Assembly: GCF_025024155.1 (NCBI RefSeq)
Contig: NW_026251731.1
Coordinates: forward strand, 310,001-374,000
Source: Gamsiella multidivaricata
Lineage: Eukaryota; Mortierellomycota; Mortierellomycetes; Mortierellales; Mortierellaceae
Direction of reading: 5' to 3'
DNA: 64,000 nt
Shown here: piece by piece, positions 1 to 12,781 of the stretch
Numbering within the stretch: position 1 is the stretch's first letter
Layout of the letters: each line of letters opens with the position of its first letter
Notes under the pieces: generated by a model
Seen by the model: the letters and a program-made list of their open reading frames with translations, nothing else
Told to the model about the DNA's origin: nothing
The model's database searches: none
Position numbers and translations under genes: made by a program

Positions 1-1670
1 AGCGAGAAACCCTTCCTGTCCTGGTATCAAAACCTGAAGACCGGTATTGTTTTCGCCTTGCTCAGTAGGAGGATGGGGAATGGCATCACTCCCAACTTCA
101 GGTTCAGGTTCAGGTTCAGGTGGCGTCAAGAACGGATTCGGATGGATGGTGAGGATATGGAGCTTTGGCAAGAGTGCGATCTGGGAAGGCAAGACCTTCT
201 ACAAAAAAATAGAATAAAAAATATGAAAAAATTAGTATATTCAACGTATCAGCATCATGATCATTTATGATCTGGGGGGTTTTTTTCATATCCGTCTGGA
301 ACTCGCGTCCCAGGCAAACAACGGACGATTTTCGTACCAAGAGATTGCCGCCGACAGACAATTCCACAAGGTTATGCAGCAAGCCGATTTCGGGGGGTAT
401 AACCTCGATGCTGTTGTTCCCTATCACGTCGAAACGGTGGTTCCACGTTAATGACTCATTTCGTTCGGTTCACGTCCACAGGCGTGCATGAGGGATTTTT
501 TTGACATGGCCTTCAAGCCGTACTTATTGATAGCACCGAGAGATTGGAAAGTGAAAAGACGTGCATCGGGATCGACGAGAATTGATTGGAGCTCAAGAAC
601 AGTTTCAGTCTGTTCTTTGAGAGCGAAAACGACCCACGTTCGTTGTAAACGATCGCAAAATTCAGGTCTCGAATATCGGATGGGAGATCATTCAGCTCAA
701 GGTTACTAGAAGACGTATCAAGAACAAATTCGGATGAGTGCTCAAGCACTTTGCCAGCGTGGAAGAATCAAGAAAAAAAACAAACATGAATACGGTACCT
801 GAGATCGAGTTCACCCACACCGTCCTCCACAGCTTCCTGGATCAACTTCCGTACATGCCCCGCAACCATACGGCCATTCCTCTCATTGAAATATGGGCCG
901 TCCGTCACTCTCCGTGCCTTCCTGCGTGGCTGCAGCTCATACATACAATCACCTGTATCCTTATAACTTTCAGAACGGCTATGGTTCTTTTGCGACGCCT
1001 CAATAGCTGCTGTAACTCCGACTGAAGATCTGCCGCTGACAGTCTTCTCTGGCTCTATCCTCGTGTGCTGGAATGCACGTTCCCTGAATGTGCTTGTCAT
1101 TGTCAAAAACGTAGAGTCTGGCGGCCAAAGACATCGACTAGACCCTGCTATGGACGTCAAGGGCCTCCTAGGCTGCTCGTTCTCAGTCACATGGCTGCCG
1201 CTTGTTGAGAGCGAGACCCTATCCTGAGCGGGGTTGGATAACTGGGTGCTGTACAGATGGCGGAACGCTGGGTGCTTCTCCGCTCCTGTTGCTCCCGATT
1301 CTTCCAACCACGCGAAGCTTCCTGAAGGCAGTTTTCGTCGTAATTCTGGGCGAGGAGGCGAGGGCGGGTGCGTGAAAGCGGGCGGTGGTGACGGGGTGCG
1401 AAGGATGAAGTCTATCTCTGGGGCCGAAGGTGAACTCAGAGAAGACCCTGGCTGCGCTGACGTGACCATTCTTCCCAGTTCAACTGCGGACGGCGCCAAG
1501 TCGGGGTTGGTATTGTATGAGAGGCCATCCCCAGCTGTTGTCGCTGTTGTTCCGATTCCCTTTAAAGCATCGATTGCTCTCTTCGAGGTCAACGGTGCTT
1601 GCCCCGAGGCCTCGAAAGTGAAGGCAGACGATAGTCGCTGCTGTCCTTGGTTGTGTTGGCGAGGGTCCAT
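1..1670 (-). CDS. Leucine-rich-repeat protein, 3' end cut by window edge
   Basis: This is a gene of unknown role whose repeats suggest a protein-protein scaffold. I read four exons on the minus strand: 1670-799, 705-524, 420-338 and 198 to the edge, giving 445 residues so far with phases that match at every junction. The first ~280 residues are disordered and rich in Ser/Pro. Leucine-rich repeats follow from about residue 285 to 405, with recognisable pieces such as SNLELNDLPSDI, NNSIEVIPPEIGLLHNLVEL and LPSQIALLPKLHIL. After the repeats comes a Pro-Glu dipeptide run encoded by a hexanucleotide repeat at about 95-120. The Met at 1670 (MDPRQ) is preferred over an upstream Met at 1733, which would add a poly-Lys stretch read from a poly-T tract. 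The layout (disordered N-terminus, then a short LRR block) matches the gene at 42099-45047, so the two may be distant paralogues. The specific function is unknown. Confidence 0.72.
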
Positions 1671-2134
1671 GGTTGCCTCAGTGCTCTCAAGAATGATAAT
1701 TGCTGGGACCGTCTTTTTTTTTTTTTTTATCAATTGAACTAACGGATAACGCCTGTGTGCAGCAGGGGTAATTGTGAACGAGCGTGTGTGCGAAAGATGT
1801 TAGGCGTTAGGCATGTGCCTTTGTGATGGGTTTGTGTGTAGGCAGCTCAGAGGTTTCGAATGAAGTTGGCGAGAAGTGGATGAGATGAAGAAGCGAATTA
1901 GAGCATAAAGAGCAGATGGACCAACAAAGACATCCCCCCACCCCTTTCCTCCTCCTCTCTTCCTCTGAGAAGGGGAAACATCGCCTGCCCGCACAAAATG
2001 AATGATGTGCAAGCAATTTTTTATGCATTGTGAACGTGACCAATTGAGCCTCGCTCGCATTTCCTCTTTCAACCATGCATTTTGTCTGCTTTACTCCATC
2101 TTGGGTCATTTGAGGGGACCTTTATGGTATTGCA
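1671..2134. other. Intergenic, promoter side of LRR gene / 3' side of PGAP1
   Basis: No gene is seen. It holds the upstream region of the LRR gene, with a T tract of about 16 at 1713-1729, and the downstream region of the PGAP1 gene. The open frames here are short and look like chance. Confidence 0.5.
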
Positions 2135-5100
2135 CTACTCTTGCTTGTGCAGGACAGCACGTCGTATCCGGCTCTCCATCGCCTTACCAATGTTCGTCTC
2201 CAGGAAACGCAGAACGACCAGCCAACTGACCCATAGTCGTGTTAGGAAGTAGATTTGCCAGCTGTAGCGCACTCCAAACAGGACCAGATACACCATCATT
2301 CCATCCAGAAGCCCTATCGTTATCCTCACATATCTATGGATCAGCAATAAGGTCCATGATTTAGTATCCTCAGAATGCTCATAGAACAATCAATTGCCTA
2401 GCTCTGACATATAGTTATCAAATGCGAAGTACCTTTTCCAAGATGTCCTGGTCACTGCAGACCCTTGGGCGAGATTTTCGACGAATACAATGAACGGTGC
2501 GACATAGTCAACACGGTGATCTGATGGAAAAGACTTGAGCCAGCCCACGGCCAAGTTCCGGATCCAGACCATAAGAACTGGTACAAAGAACGGCAGGAGG
2601 AAGAAGAACATGACCAGCATGGCCATTGAAAAATGGAAGCGACCCCATGCCACCTCAGAGTTTGTGCTCGGCTAAATAAAGGCATTTCATAAAAAAAAAA
2701 GAGAGAGAGAGTTTAATTTTCGGCTGCTGCAGCAGGACCTATACAATTTTTAGCAGATGCAATTACCATGCGCTGAGCACGAGCGAGTAGACTGGCACAG
2801 ATACCGATGAGTGCAATGGTGGTCGCTGCGAATGCAAACTGATATGGAACAACTGTTGCCACCAAGATGAATATACCGGCCATCGTCACTGTACCTACAA
2901 TGCTGGTACCCTGACGATCACTATGAACGCAGACAGATAATGAATAAAAACTTGTTTTAGTCATAAACCAACGAATATACATTCACCCTTAGCAGCCACG
3001 TCTCTTACCTATGGCCTGTAGCGCTGTCTCTGATTATAATTCTCATGAACAGAGCAACAATCCGGACAATGCTGTTCAGAACGAACCACACGAACACAAC
3101 AATTCCGACTGCGAGCTGGAAGAAAACAGGGGCCAAGAACGCAAAGAAAATGTCGTTCCGTCCCAGCAGCATATTATCGATCCAAGCGCCCGAAAACCAC
3201 GAGTCCTGGCTCAAAGTCCAGTCCGTGGTTCCAACCAGAGTAATAGGACTCAAACGAACTAGTTCGCTCTTGAGAGATTGAACGACAGAGACGATGGCGA
3301 ACCCAATCGACACCTGCCAGAACAAAGATTTTGCCAGGCGGCTCAAAACCAATCCAAAAGGCTGGAAGTCCCCAGTACGACTCCAGCCCTTGATCTGCGC
3401 TCGCAAGGTCAAAACGACCACCATGAATGTAAATACAATGACCGAGGTTCGATAGCGAATAACGACCTTGCCCAAACTGCCGTACTTATCGACCGTCAAT
3501 GTGAATGACAGTTGTTCTGCACAAGTCGGATCCGTCCAAAATAACAGATCGATGCCTTTGTCTTCCCGTAATAGGATTTTATCGAAATATGGGAGATCTC
3601 CGTGGAAGTTGATGTCAATTCCTAGTGCCTTGTTGGCAATATTGACAGCGTATTTGTCCTCGTTCATGGTCCAGCTCGACTGCTTCATCATAGGCTGGAA
3701 TCGCTGCGAGTTTGACCCTATAAAGCATGAAAGAGAGCTTGTAAATATCCAAGGTAATTTATCCCGCTTCCCAGCATTGCTTTTATTACCATTGCAACTC
3801 GAATCCTTGACCATGAGATTGTATGTCAGCAGACTGTTAGCAACATTAGACAGTCTGAGGGTCGTAACCAATGACGGTGCGGTGGGAAATTTGCTCCGCA
3901 CGATGCCATTGCGCAGAAGCCCTATAAATGTAATGCAAGTTAGTTTATCTCCTCCGTCAAGCGTTGAAATTCACTTTTAACTAGAAATCAACGCACCGAT
4001 TGTGCTGGTCTTCACTGTGTCCACCGTGCTCGCTTCATTGGCAAACTCTGTAATAAGATACTGACGATCAGAGTACGCCCTCCCTCGGTCCTCAACCATC
4101 ATGTACTGAAAGTCCGCAAAGTCTCGTAAAGATTTGGAGACGAAGAGCTGGTATTCCCCTGTAAAGCTGTTACCCTCATACAGCGGCATGGTCGAGACTG
4201 TGGTCGAGAGCGGAATCGGGACTGCAGAAAGGCGATCGCGTACACATGACAGAACTGTGGATGGCAGCGATGATCCAGACCCCGGGTTCTGGGCTTTATC
4301 TTTGCAGAAAAGAATTGCAAGATTCCCGAGCGGTCCGTACTTGACATCGGTCAATAGTCTGAGAATATCCAGCTCTTTGTTTTTCGGTATCGTTAAAATA
4401 TAGAGATGTTTGTTGGACTTCTGGGGCGGAGTCATCCCCTGCCAGTGTATAGGAGGATATGCCCAAATATTGCCTGGCTTCTCGAACGAGTGACTAATCT
4501 CAGAGAGGGATATGGTCTCTTCGCCTAATTACCAATACCAGCAGGAACGGCTGTCAGTGACGAAGCAAAAGGACAGAAGACTTTGAAGAAAAAAAAAAAA
4601 AAAAGAATGCTCCATCACGGCTCACCAGTTTGAGCGACGCCGTAGTCGAACTGGTCAATTGATCCTGTCAAGAGTCGCTTCCGAAATAATTTCATCCGCT
4701 CAGACAATGGCTTAACTTGACCTGGAATCCTCCCATCAACCACGTCCCCGAGCGTTTTCGCGATCGTACTCGCCACTTGGTTGCACCACAAGATAGATAG
4801 GTGATCCGAACCGACCCATGCATGTGGGATTGAAGACGTGAATACAGAAAAGCCATGGCTCTGAGGCACGATATGGTGGATATTGCCCGCATCGCTATTC
4901 ACGGTGATATCCTGATTGCCTCCCAAAATCGAGACAAGTGATACGTTGGCAAGTGGCGAATGAGGACCTTCGTAACCGCGATTCCAAAACGTCTCGATCC
5001 TCTCATAAATCTCAGTGATTTCGTAATCGAGTGCCAGCGGTGGGACCATGTGTGGGGTTGCGAGCGTGAGGATGGTGCTCACAGATCCTGGTAAGTAGCT

Positions 5101-6172
5101 ATCCATAGTAAAGATTGTACGCGCAACAATGCCTCCCATACTGTGGCCGATAACCAAGACGGAGCTAGGCCGGGGAAAACTGGACCCTCTGTCGCCGTAC
5201 AACGAAAGAATGAACGCGATCACCTCATTGACGTACTGCGCTTGATCTAAGAGCAGCTGTCCGTGAAACGCCGAAAATTCTTCGTTGAAATCAACTATGT
5301 CATTGGCACAAGGATACCAAGCGCGGATGGTGAGAATCAAGGACGCGGCAACGTGCATTTACTGAAAACGAATACATTTGACAAGCCCTTGAACCAACCT
5401 GAGAAAAAATCTATGGGCCTCACTCTGATTTGATCCGTCCCCGGTCCGTCCCTCGACGATTTTGCACTCTGCTGATAATAATTCCAGGTTTCTGTGGCGA
5501 TCGAGCGCACCTGTTTGGCACTGCCAGCATTGCCAGGTATAAACAGCACAGGAGTTCCCGTGGGTTGGATCTAGGGCGTGGTAAACAAGTCAAAGGATGT
5601 AAGAAGGCAACCCAGCCCAATGATCCATGTGATTCTTACTTTCGTTCAAAAAGGAAGGGAGAGCTGCATTGTACCTTTGCTGACTTTGCAATTGTGAAAT
5701 CAAATTCGCCGACCTGGGTCAATTGGCTGGCGTCCGATACTGGAGGACTATCATCGTAGTAGTTTTTATACAGCATGAGGCCATACTTGCCCGCCAACTG
5801 CGTCTTCTCCTCGTCAAAGCCCAAAATCTTGTAATAAGCTGGATACATGTAGGTCATGACGCATCCCTTTGGGTCCAATTGATGGTAAAAACTCGAGTGG
5901 ATGGTGCATACGAGAAGTGCAGTCGACAGAAGAAGTAGTGCGGAGATAATGAACGAGCATCCATAAGTCGGTGACCGGTATCGAGGGGTCGTGTGTATCT
6001 CACATATCCGTTCTTGAGACCCGCCATATTTGGCTGCGGAACGGGCGGCCGTAGCCTGGTCTCCATCGGAAGAGGTTAGGCCTGATGAGACTCCCACCGA
6101 ATCCATGTTTTTGGGATGAGAGATGTCCTGCCCATGCATCCTTAGTATTCGTTGATGAGGGTCTACCCTCAC
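2135..6172 (-). CDS. BST1: GPI inositol-deacylase (PGAP1/Bst1)
   Basis: PGAP1/Bst1 removes the acyl chain from the inositol of GPI anchors in the ER, which GPI proteins need for efficient ER exit. Nine exons (6172-5714, 5570-5399, 5294-4626, 4524-3997, 3921-3790, 3717-3009, 2920-2767, 2671-2433, 2333-2135) sum to 3261 nt, an unbroken 1086-residue frame, a normal size for the family. An N-terminal membrane segment lies near residues 70-95. The alpha/beta-hydrolase part follows, with the IPGNAGS loop, DFFS-VDFNEE joined exactly across an intron, and the lipase elbow GHSMGG with catalytic Ser262. WVGSDHLSILWCNQ follows in the position of the conserved His-containing segment. The C-terminal third has several hydrophobic helices, as in known PGAP1. 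The start could also be the Met at 6139 or 6106. Spacing to its neighbours suggests no special linkage. Confidence 0.93.
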
Positions 6173-6494
6173 ACCTTGCAGGCCTCTTTAATTTATATTT
6201 GCCTAATGGCCCAAGAGATCATTTGCGCCACAACGAAATTGCTCATCCACAGACGCGTCTCCGCACAGATTTTCCGCGGTCGTGGGCGCGATATACGAAC
6301 ACATATACCAGTAGGGCCATATTCGAATACGTGTGATATGTATTATGAGTCGCATCTGTGTGAGTATACGGCTGCTTTTCTACTTTATGACTATGGTGCA
6401 CTTGCTCTGTAGGATGTCTTGTGAGATATGGGTATAATTTTGTATTTACATTTCGTTCTTCTGGTTAAGGCCATCCTGAGCCAAGGAAAGGAGC
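6173..6494. other. Short intergenic region
   Basis: This 322-nt gap holds the 5' flank of PGAP1 and the 3' flank of the small membrane protein gene. I see no gene or clear motif in it. Confidence 0.5.
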
Positions 6495-7059
6495 CTAGAC
6501 CCAGACGCGACTATCGACATCCGTAAACTTGTCGCCTATCAGGACATAACAAAGGCAGAGGTAGAAACAGCCAAGATAAGGACATAGGCAGTTTAGTGGT
6601 CCGTAGGTAACGAAAGTCATAAAATTAAAATTAAAAATAATTGCATTCAAAAAGGTTCGAATAGTTATGATGGACACTGAGCTGCTCACACTTACCATCG
6701 TAAAAGCCCTTCACAAAGTCGTCCAATTCAGGACGCTCATCGCTTCCTCCTTCTTGAACTGAGATAGGTCTTGGCTCCCGTTGGCGGGGAGGGCGCTCTG
6801 GTTGGTCCGGCTGATCTCTGGTGTTCTCGTTCGAGTCTGTGTCGTGGCCATTTTGGTTCGGGGTTGAGAGTGATCGACGGTCGTTTCCGCTATCGGCGGC
6901 AGAATCGTCGCATGGTCTTCTGGTGGAGGCGAGTGACGAGGACATTATGGATGTTTTTGACTGGAACGCTGTGCGTGGCACAATATCGATGAGGAACGAG
7001 AAGCAGAGCGAAATCACACCGGCGAGTATAAATCCTGGAGTTATTTCCTTGATGGCCAA
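6495..7059 (-). CDS. Small single-pass membrane protein, unknown function
   Basis: I do not recognise this protein. Two exons, 7059-6696 and 6535-6495, join in frame to 405 nt (134 residues). The donor is GTAAGT and the acceptor ends in GATAG. Residues about 9-26 form one hydrophobic segment (FILAGVISLCFSFLIDIV), which could be a membrane anchor or signal anchor. The rest is polar and probably disordered, rich in Asp, Asn, Pro, Gln and Arg. The C-terminus (DSRVWV) ends in hydrophobic residues and could be a short binding motif, but that is speculation. The start is the first Met in the open frame. The gene is supported by the clean splice junction and by the change from a soluble tail to a defined stop; expression is not shown. 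Confidence 0.5.
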
Positions 7060-7848
7060 ACAGCGATATTCAACACGGAAGAAGTATATCGATATCGACG
7101 GTGCTGAGTGCTTGTGCGGAGGAGGACGTACTGCTTTGGTATATTATTCGAGCACAGAATGTCGCAGGCAGGCAGGGCTGTTTTTTCTTTAAAGATGACA
7201 AGGTTGGATTACGTCCGATAATATTCAACGAGTGGATATATTTTGTAGGAGTGGGTTCTTGCTGTGCTGAGTCCTGTTGGCGCTGATTTCTTGATGCGGG
7301 CAAAAAGGCGGAGGATAGGATGAAGGTTTCTGAATGAAATTTTCTTCGGTCTTTACTCTTTGCTTTTATACACGGTCATTCGCCCTCGACAACATTGCGC
7401 CTGAGGTTAGGTGAGCGCAAAACAAAATACACGGATACGAACTAGCGCAAGGAGGCAATGCTAGTGTCAATATCAATGCCATTGTTGCTAATAAAGTCGT
7501 TGTTGTCGCCGATGCGATTGTTGACGCCGATGTTGAGGTACAACGTACATCATGGATCCGCTGACCATGGTCGGCCATGGCCCCCGTTCACCATCATCGC
7601 CGCAATTGCCGTTTATCGCCGCGCTACAACTCTGTGCGCAGCAAAAATGGCCACCAACCGCACTGTGTTCAATCACTCCTTGGCCACTGTCATACGTGCT
7701 ACGATCGGGCGAACGCCCTTTTCTGCATTACAGCACCCCTTGCACTGAGCTACAGATGTAGTTATTGATCGGCTCACACTCGCGATGTCCCACTGTGCAA
7801 TGCAAGTGGCAATGGTTTGTTTTACTTTACCATTTTACATTCGTACCG
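7060..7848. repeat. Intergenic low-complexity stretch with degenerate GTTGNN hexamers
   Basis: About 790 nt with no credible gene. From about 7440 to 7540 the plus strand is built of imperfect GTTG/GATG-type hexamers, the same kind of low complexity that encodes the Asn/Ile/Ser-rich tail of the neighbouring minus-strand protein (7849-8000). Several overlapping plus-strand open frames (7458-7768) arise from this composition and from GCC-rich sequence; they look like by-products. Confidence 0.4.
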
Positions 7849-10800
7849 CTACTCTGTCAGTATGTTGATAGCTTGCGTGCCGGCACCCGTGTTGTCATAA
7901 ATAGATATGTTGCCAATGTTGATGTTGATGTTGCTGTGGATACTGCAGCTGTTGATATTGCTGATGCAGTTACAATCGTTAATGCAGACACAATTTGCCT
8001 CGCCCCTCGAACTCTTGTCAATATCCATTCCTCTTGGCGGATAGAATGTTCCTTGTACGTCCGCACAATCACTTCCCCCGCAGTCCACCTCCTTCACCTT
8101 TTCATCCCCCTGCATCTGTATCTGTGGCAATTGCCTGACGCTGTTGCGCCTCTCCTCGCGACAGTGATTACGGTTCATGCTGCTCGTCGTACAACAGATC
8201 TCCAACAGAGGGGCGTAAACCACGTTGTCATTTTTTATGTGAGTACGGAGTAGGTTCGGAATGTTGCCAGCACTTGTGCAATTATCCCTGCTCGTTTCGC
8301 CACTGATGTCACTATCGAGGCGTATGCAGTCGGTAAATCCAATGCATTGTTTGTCACTCCCTATGTTGCTTGTTGTTGTCAAATCCTGCGTCTCACTGGC
8401 CGACTCGATCAATGATGCTTGTTCCTCCCCCTTCATATGTTCCAAGGCTTCGGTAGCGGGCTGTCTAGGCTCACCAACCACGCCTTCTGTCGGAGTTACC
8501 TGCCGCAGGGGATGAGCGAGCACAGCTGGCGTATCTGTTACTCGATAGACGAGCTGCGGTACGTCTTCCTCAGGACCTAGACGTGCGACATTAAGTCGTG
8601 TTAAGCCCTCGTCTGCAGAATTCCCTGGCCAAGAGCCGCTTGGCCTTTCTGTAGCACTGCGGCGTGATCCCAAGAGCGGTGGAGACAAAAAAGATGGCCT
8701 AGCTGTTGGAATAGCATTATTCTGTCTGAAATCAGTCAGAGTTCGTGTCATTTCTGAGCCGAGTTGTGTTCCTGAATCCCTGATCGATGACACCTCTAGC
8801 CCCCTAGACCTTCTCCTTGACCTTCTATGCTCTAGTTCATAGGTCGCTCGTGCATGGATATCAGGGGCAGAGGCCTTCCTTTGATACAGGGGCAAGGATG
8901 ACGAGCTAGAGATGATGTCCGCGGATGGCGATATTGAGGATAGCAGATAGGAAATCGAGGGTGATGACGACGATGACAGCTGAGAACTCATCGGGGATGC
9001 CTGCAATCGGATAGAGCCCGCCCCTGAACCTATTCTGGTCGCCCTCGCCGATGGAAATGAAGGGAAGGGCTGCAGCGACGATAAACCAGGGCCATTGCCA
9101 CGAGACGACATCAAAGCCGAATCAATTGAACCAGCGTAGGGATACCGCGGTCCCTCAGATGGCGAAGGCACTTGACTGGATGAGGGCGGCGAGGAGGAAG
9201 GGAGAGATAGTCCAGAAGAATTCGGGAGCAAAGAGGACAATGCGTCTGTATCTCCTTCGCTCACCACTGTTGCCGCAAGTGCGACTATAGGTGCTGCATT
9301 ATGATGTGCTTCGCCATGAGTCCCACTTGCATCGATTTCATTAAACCTACTCTCCCGTTGCTCCTGTGACCCTTGAGCTGCTGATACCAATTCTGAGAGC
9401 ATCTCACCCGGCCCGAGGGGCAATGAATTCTCTCGAACTAGGTTAAACGTGCTACCCATCTGAGCAGGAGTTCTCTCGGTCCAGGCCAGGGGTGACGAGG
9501 CGTGAGCGGGAGCAAACGCTGGAAAAGACGTAAGACTGCGAGTCCTCTCGACAGATGCTGCCTGATGAAACTGCTCACGGGTGGAAACAGCACTATAACG
9601 GTGATCGGCTTGTATGCCCCTTGCCAAGACAGGTTCACTCAAGCGAATATGACCATCTGCGTTTGCGGTGGACATCTACTTACGCGCGGATCCAGCTGTC
9701 AGTGTTTAGTAACCGGCCTCTTTCCACCCAAAACATTTTTATTAAATATGTCTCACTTACCCCTTTCCACAAATGTATGACGATGGGAATCTGGGCTAGT
9801 TTCCACAGTTCCACGGGCTCTTCGATAGAACAGCACATGGCGTTCAATACGGGCATCAGGCTGCACACCTCGCGCATCGGTATTCCAAGCAATCGGGCTG
9901 CCTCTCGAAATGATTCATGGTTTCGCACGGCACCACTATAGTTCATGCTTGGTTCCACAAATTGAACAATGATGGTTGAAGATGCAGCATTGTGAAACGC
10001 TGAACTTGTTGCTGAGGAGCTGTGATGGCTGCTGTTGCCGCGTGAATCAGAAATGGTTGTGGTACTCGTGTCCACTGCCGCGAGCGAGCTTGGTGTCGAG
10101 GGTAAGGACGAGGTCCCCGAAGAGGTAGAGAGCCCGGGTCGAGGGCGTGGCAAGCGTTGATGGTGGCTATGAATATATTGACCGCGATGGCGATGCCGTC
10201 TTGCGCTTAGCAAGTCTGGGACCACAGTCTGATGACCATGTCTCTGTTTGATATCTGAATTGGCCGTTGTTGGGGTTAAGAACAGCTCGGTAGTCGATGT
10301 CTGCCTTTCCTGTGCTCTAAATCTGTGACCAGAAGCAGCAAACTGGGCCTCGTACTGCATGCGTTGCTCCTCTTGGACGCGTTGTAGCTGCCGTCTGCGC
10401 TGGAACCGCTCGTAAAGTGCCACTTGCTGTTCGAACTCTAGTCTCCTGTGCTCCTCAGAATGTCGATGACTGTTATCGCCAACGGGTGTTGACCGTGGAA
10501 TGATGCGGGCGGGCCGAGATGGTATCGTAGGAATGATATTGGCATTGGTGCCAGTGTTCTTGGCGGAAGCCATAGCTGCTGAGGTTTGTTGTCTGGGCGA
10601 ACCATTACGCTGGTTAAAATGCTGACCCTCGCGTTGCTGCTCCCGTTGCTGCTCCCGTTGCTGCTCCCGTTGCTGTTGGTAGTGTCGAAACAATGTGCTA
10701 ATGGAACGTGACGTTCCGCGTGTGGAGGGGGATCGACGATCTTCGGACAGATCTGAGCTGTGCTCATTATTGCGACGGCTCGGTCGCTGCTGTGGTGGAC

Positions 10801-11011
10801 GTTGAAGCTGATTACGGTACAATAACTGGGGTTCCTGGCTCGGCTGTTGAAGCGCCTGATAGTGTTGGGTCAGCCGCCGATGTGGATGTCGAGGGGGTAG
10901 TGTGGGAGGCACCACCGAAGGGTTATTGGTATGGACTATAGAGACAAAGTTTTTAGAAAATATTGTTGGCACCGAGTCGTCCTCGACGTCCGTAAAGAGT
11001 AGAATTCCCAT
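7849..11011 (-). CDS. Very long disordered protein, probably one gene with three exons
   Basis: Function unknown. Two long minus-strand open frames lie end to end. The first exon (11011-9761, 417 codons) is Gln/His/Ser-rich. It contains a tandem EQQR repeat (12-bp unit, about 10630-10678) and ends in the most ordered part, around FREAARLLGIPMREVCSLMP and IPIVIHLWKG. It stops at a perfect GTAAGT donor. The downstream frame (to 7849) is Ser/Pro-rich with a short Arg-rich patch (RRSRRRSRG) and an Asn/Ile tail. Splicing to an acceptor at 9570 keeps the frame, either directly or through a possible 12-nt microexon at 9695-9684, giving about 990 residues. Alternatively the second frame is a separate gene starting at 9675, but a stop lies just before that Met and no separate promoter is obvious. 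The exon join is an inference. Confidence 0.5.
9684..9695 (-). other. Candidate 12-nt microexon
   Basis: On the minus strand a branch-like TTACTAAAC is followed by CTGACAG, then 12 nt (CTGGATCCGCGC, four codons LDPR), then a consensus GTAAGT donor. Both flanks are strong splice signals and both skipping and inclusion preserve the frame. It needs transcript data. Confidence 0.35.
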
Positions 11012-12543
11012 GGTGCTGCTGCTTTATGATCCAAGCACTAAGGGCCAGATTGGGTAACAAAAAGAAAGAGTCGGTTCCGGTTCTTTGTTTGTAAAGAGGG
11101 AGGAAAGGACGATCAAAAGAGAGGTGTGATATATATGTAGTCAATTGCTACCATGGTTCCTGTTGGTGTACCCCTGGTGGCCTCAAGTCTGCATTGGAAC
11201 AAAAGGGGGGACATATACCGCAAAGAAAAGAAGGGGTAGTCTCACTTACAGGAGGTGCAAGCCGCCTACATGAGGGACTCCTTGCACATCAAACCCCCAC
11301 CTCCTTTTCCGTCCTGCACCGTGCGTCGCGGGCACTTCATCAGTTTCATCCTCTGCACCAATCAACCAACAGCCGCGTTTTCAGGGCTCCCCCCAGGTAC
11401 CCCTGCCACATCTCACATCCTCGTTGTCTCACGCAACTAGTTACAATCAGAACCTGTGCACGGACACCAAGGTCCGGACGCGTATTGCCCATACCGTCCG
11501 TAGTTCTCTAGTTTTCTTCGGTGACGCAGCTCTCACTCCACGTATACAAGAACAAGGTTAATGAAAACTAGTCCAATGGGCACACAAACTAGCAAACTGG
11601 AGGGTCCAAGAGCATGGAATATGGTTGGATCGCATCCCGTTTAGGATATCATCACACCGCTCTTACTTCAGATGGTGTGTTCTTCACTCATCCTTCGAAA
11701 CAGGACATCAGGACGGGTGGGACATAACAAAGCAAGGGAGCGCAAGGGAACGCAGGGCGGAGTGACTTATGTGTGGATTTATAGACGACGCCCGACCATT
11801 GTTTGCACATGAAGAAGCGAAAGGCGTTGACAACGCAGCAACAGTCTTAGACATACAGAAGTGAGCGGCATCTAGAGTGCTTCGGGAGCTGCAGAGCGCA
11901 GCTTGCCTTTGGTATTGGGTGCAGCGGCCCCTTGTTCAAAGGACTGATGATGACGTTCTCCAGGAAGACGAGCAGGACGGGGGATTAAAGTCGCTATATA
12001 CTCCCTTTGGACTGACAGAAAACAGGAGAGGTGGGATGACACAACAAGGGGAGAGGAGAGTGGAGGCGTTGCCAGTGTACATGTATTCTGCTATCTGCCC
12101 ATCCGTCCATCCATGGACGCCCGATTGATCCTGCGGGTTCCTTGGACGTGCTCTTCCTTCCACCGCCGGGCGGTGTGTGTCGCGATAACTGGAGGATGAT
12201 TAGACCATAGCCAAGTGTGTATACGAAGCTGCGATACGTATACACATGCAAACAATTGGGACTACATGAATGAGTAATGAATGCACGGGATGGTATAAAT
12301 AACGACCCCAGGAAAAAGACTAAGGAAGACCCCGTCTTTCTTTGGCAGCACGCCCCCGATTCGTCACCTGCGCTATTCGTCGTGCCTGCGGATGTGGTCA
12401 CACGGCACTGCAGCGGCCAATGGCCGTCCAAGGAACACAAACTCAAAACGGGCTTCAAGGGCCAGGGCGGATGAGCGCATCCGACCCCAATATGGTTCAT
12501 GATTCACTCTAATAAAGTCGTCCTGGAACACTTGGTGCCTTCA
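11012..12543. other. Long intergenic region, no gene seen
   Basis: About 1.5 kb between two divergently transcribed genes. Open frames on both strands are short, overlap one another and have no recognisable domain or splice-consistent extension. It presumably contains promoter sequence for both the disordered-protein gene and the fungalysin gene. Confidence 0.5.
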
Positions 12544-12551
12544 TATAAAAG
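12544..12551 (+). promoter_or_regulatory. TATA box candidate for fungalysin
   Basis: TATAAAAG lies about 240 nt upstream of the fungalysin start codon, followed by a pyrimidine-rich stretch (12590-12720) typical of strongly expressed fungal promoters. Confidence 0.5.
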
Positions 12552-12781
12552 ACCAGCAGCCCTCCTCACCCATTCCGCTTCTTTGTTCATTCCTCCATCA
12601 ACCAACTCATCCCGCTCCCTACTCTCTTTCTCTTTTTCCTTGTTTCTTGCGCTCCCTACTATTTATTCTCAATTGTTTTTATTCGCTCCATTTTATTTTA
12701 TTTTATTTATCAAATATTTATCAACAGGCACCCAGCAACCCAACAACTTCAAGCAAGAAAAACAAGACATAACCGGATACC

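Noticed and set aside
7458..8253. Long plus-strand open frames opposite the disordered-protein gene (runs such as NVDVDVAVDTAAVDIAD)
   Set aside because: They lie antisense to a much longer coding frame or to its low-complexity flank. Their composition is a mirror of the same hexamer repeats, and there is no domain.
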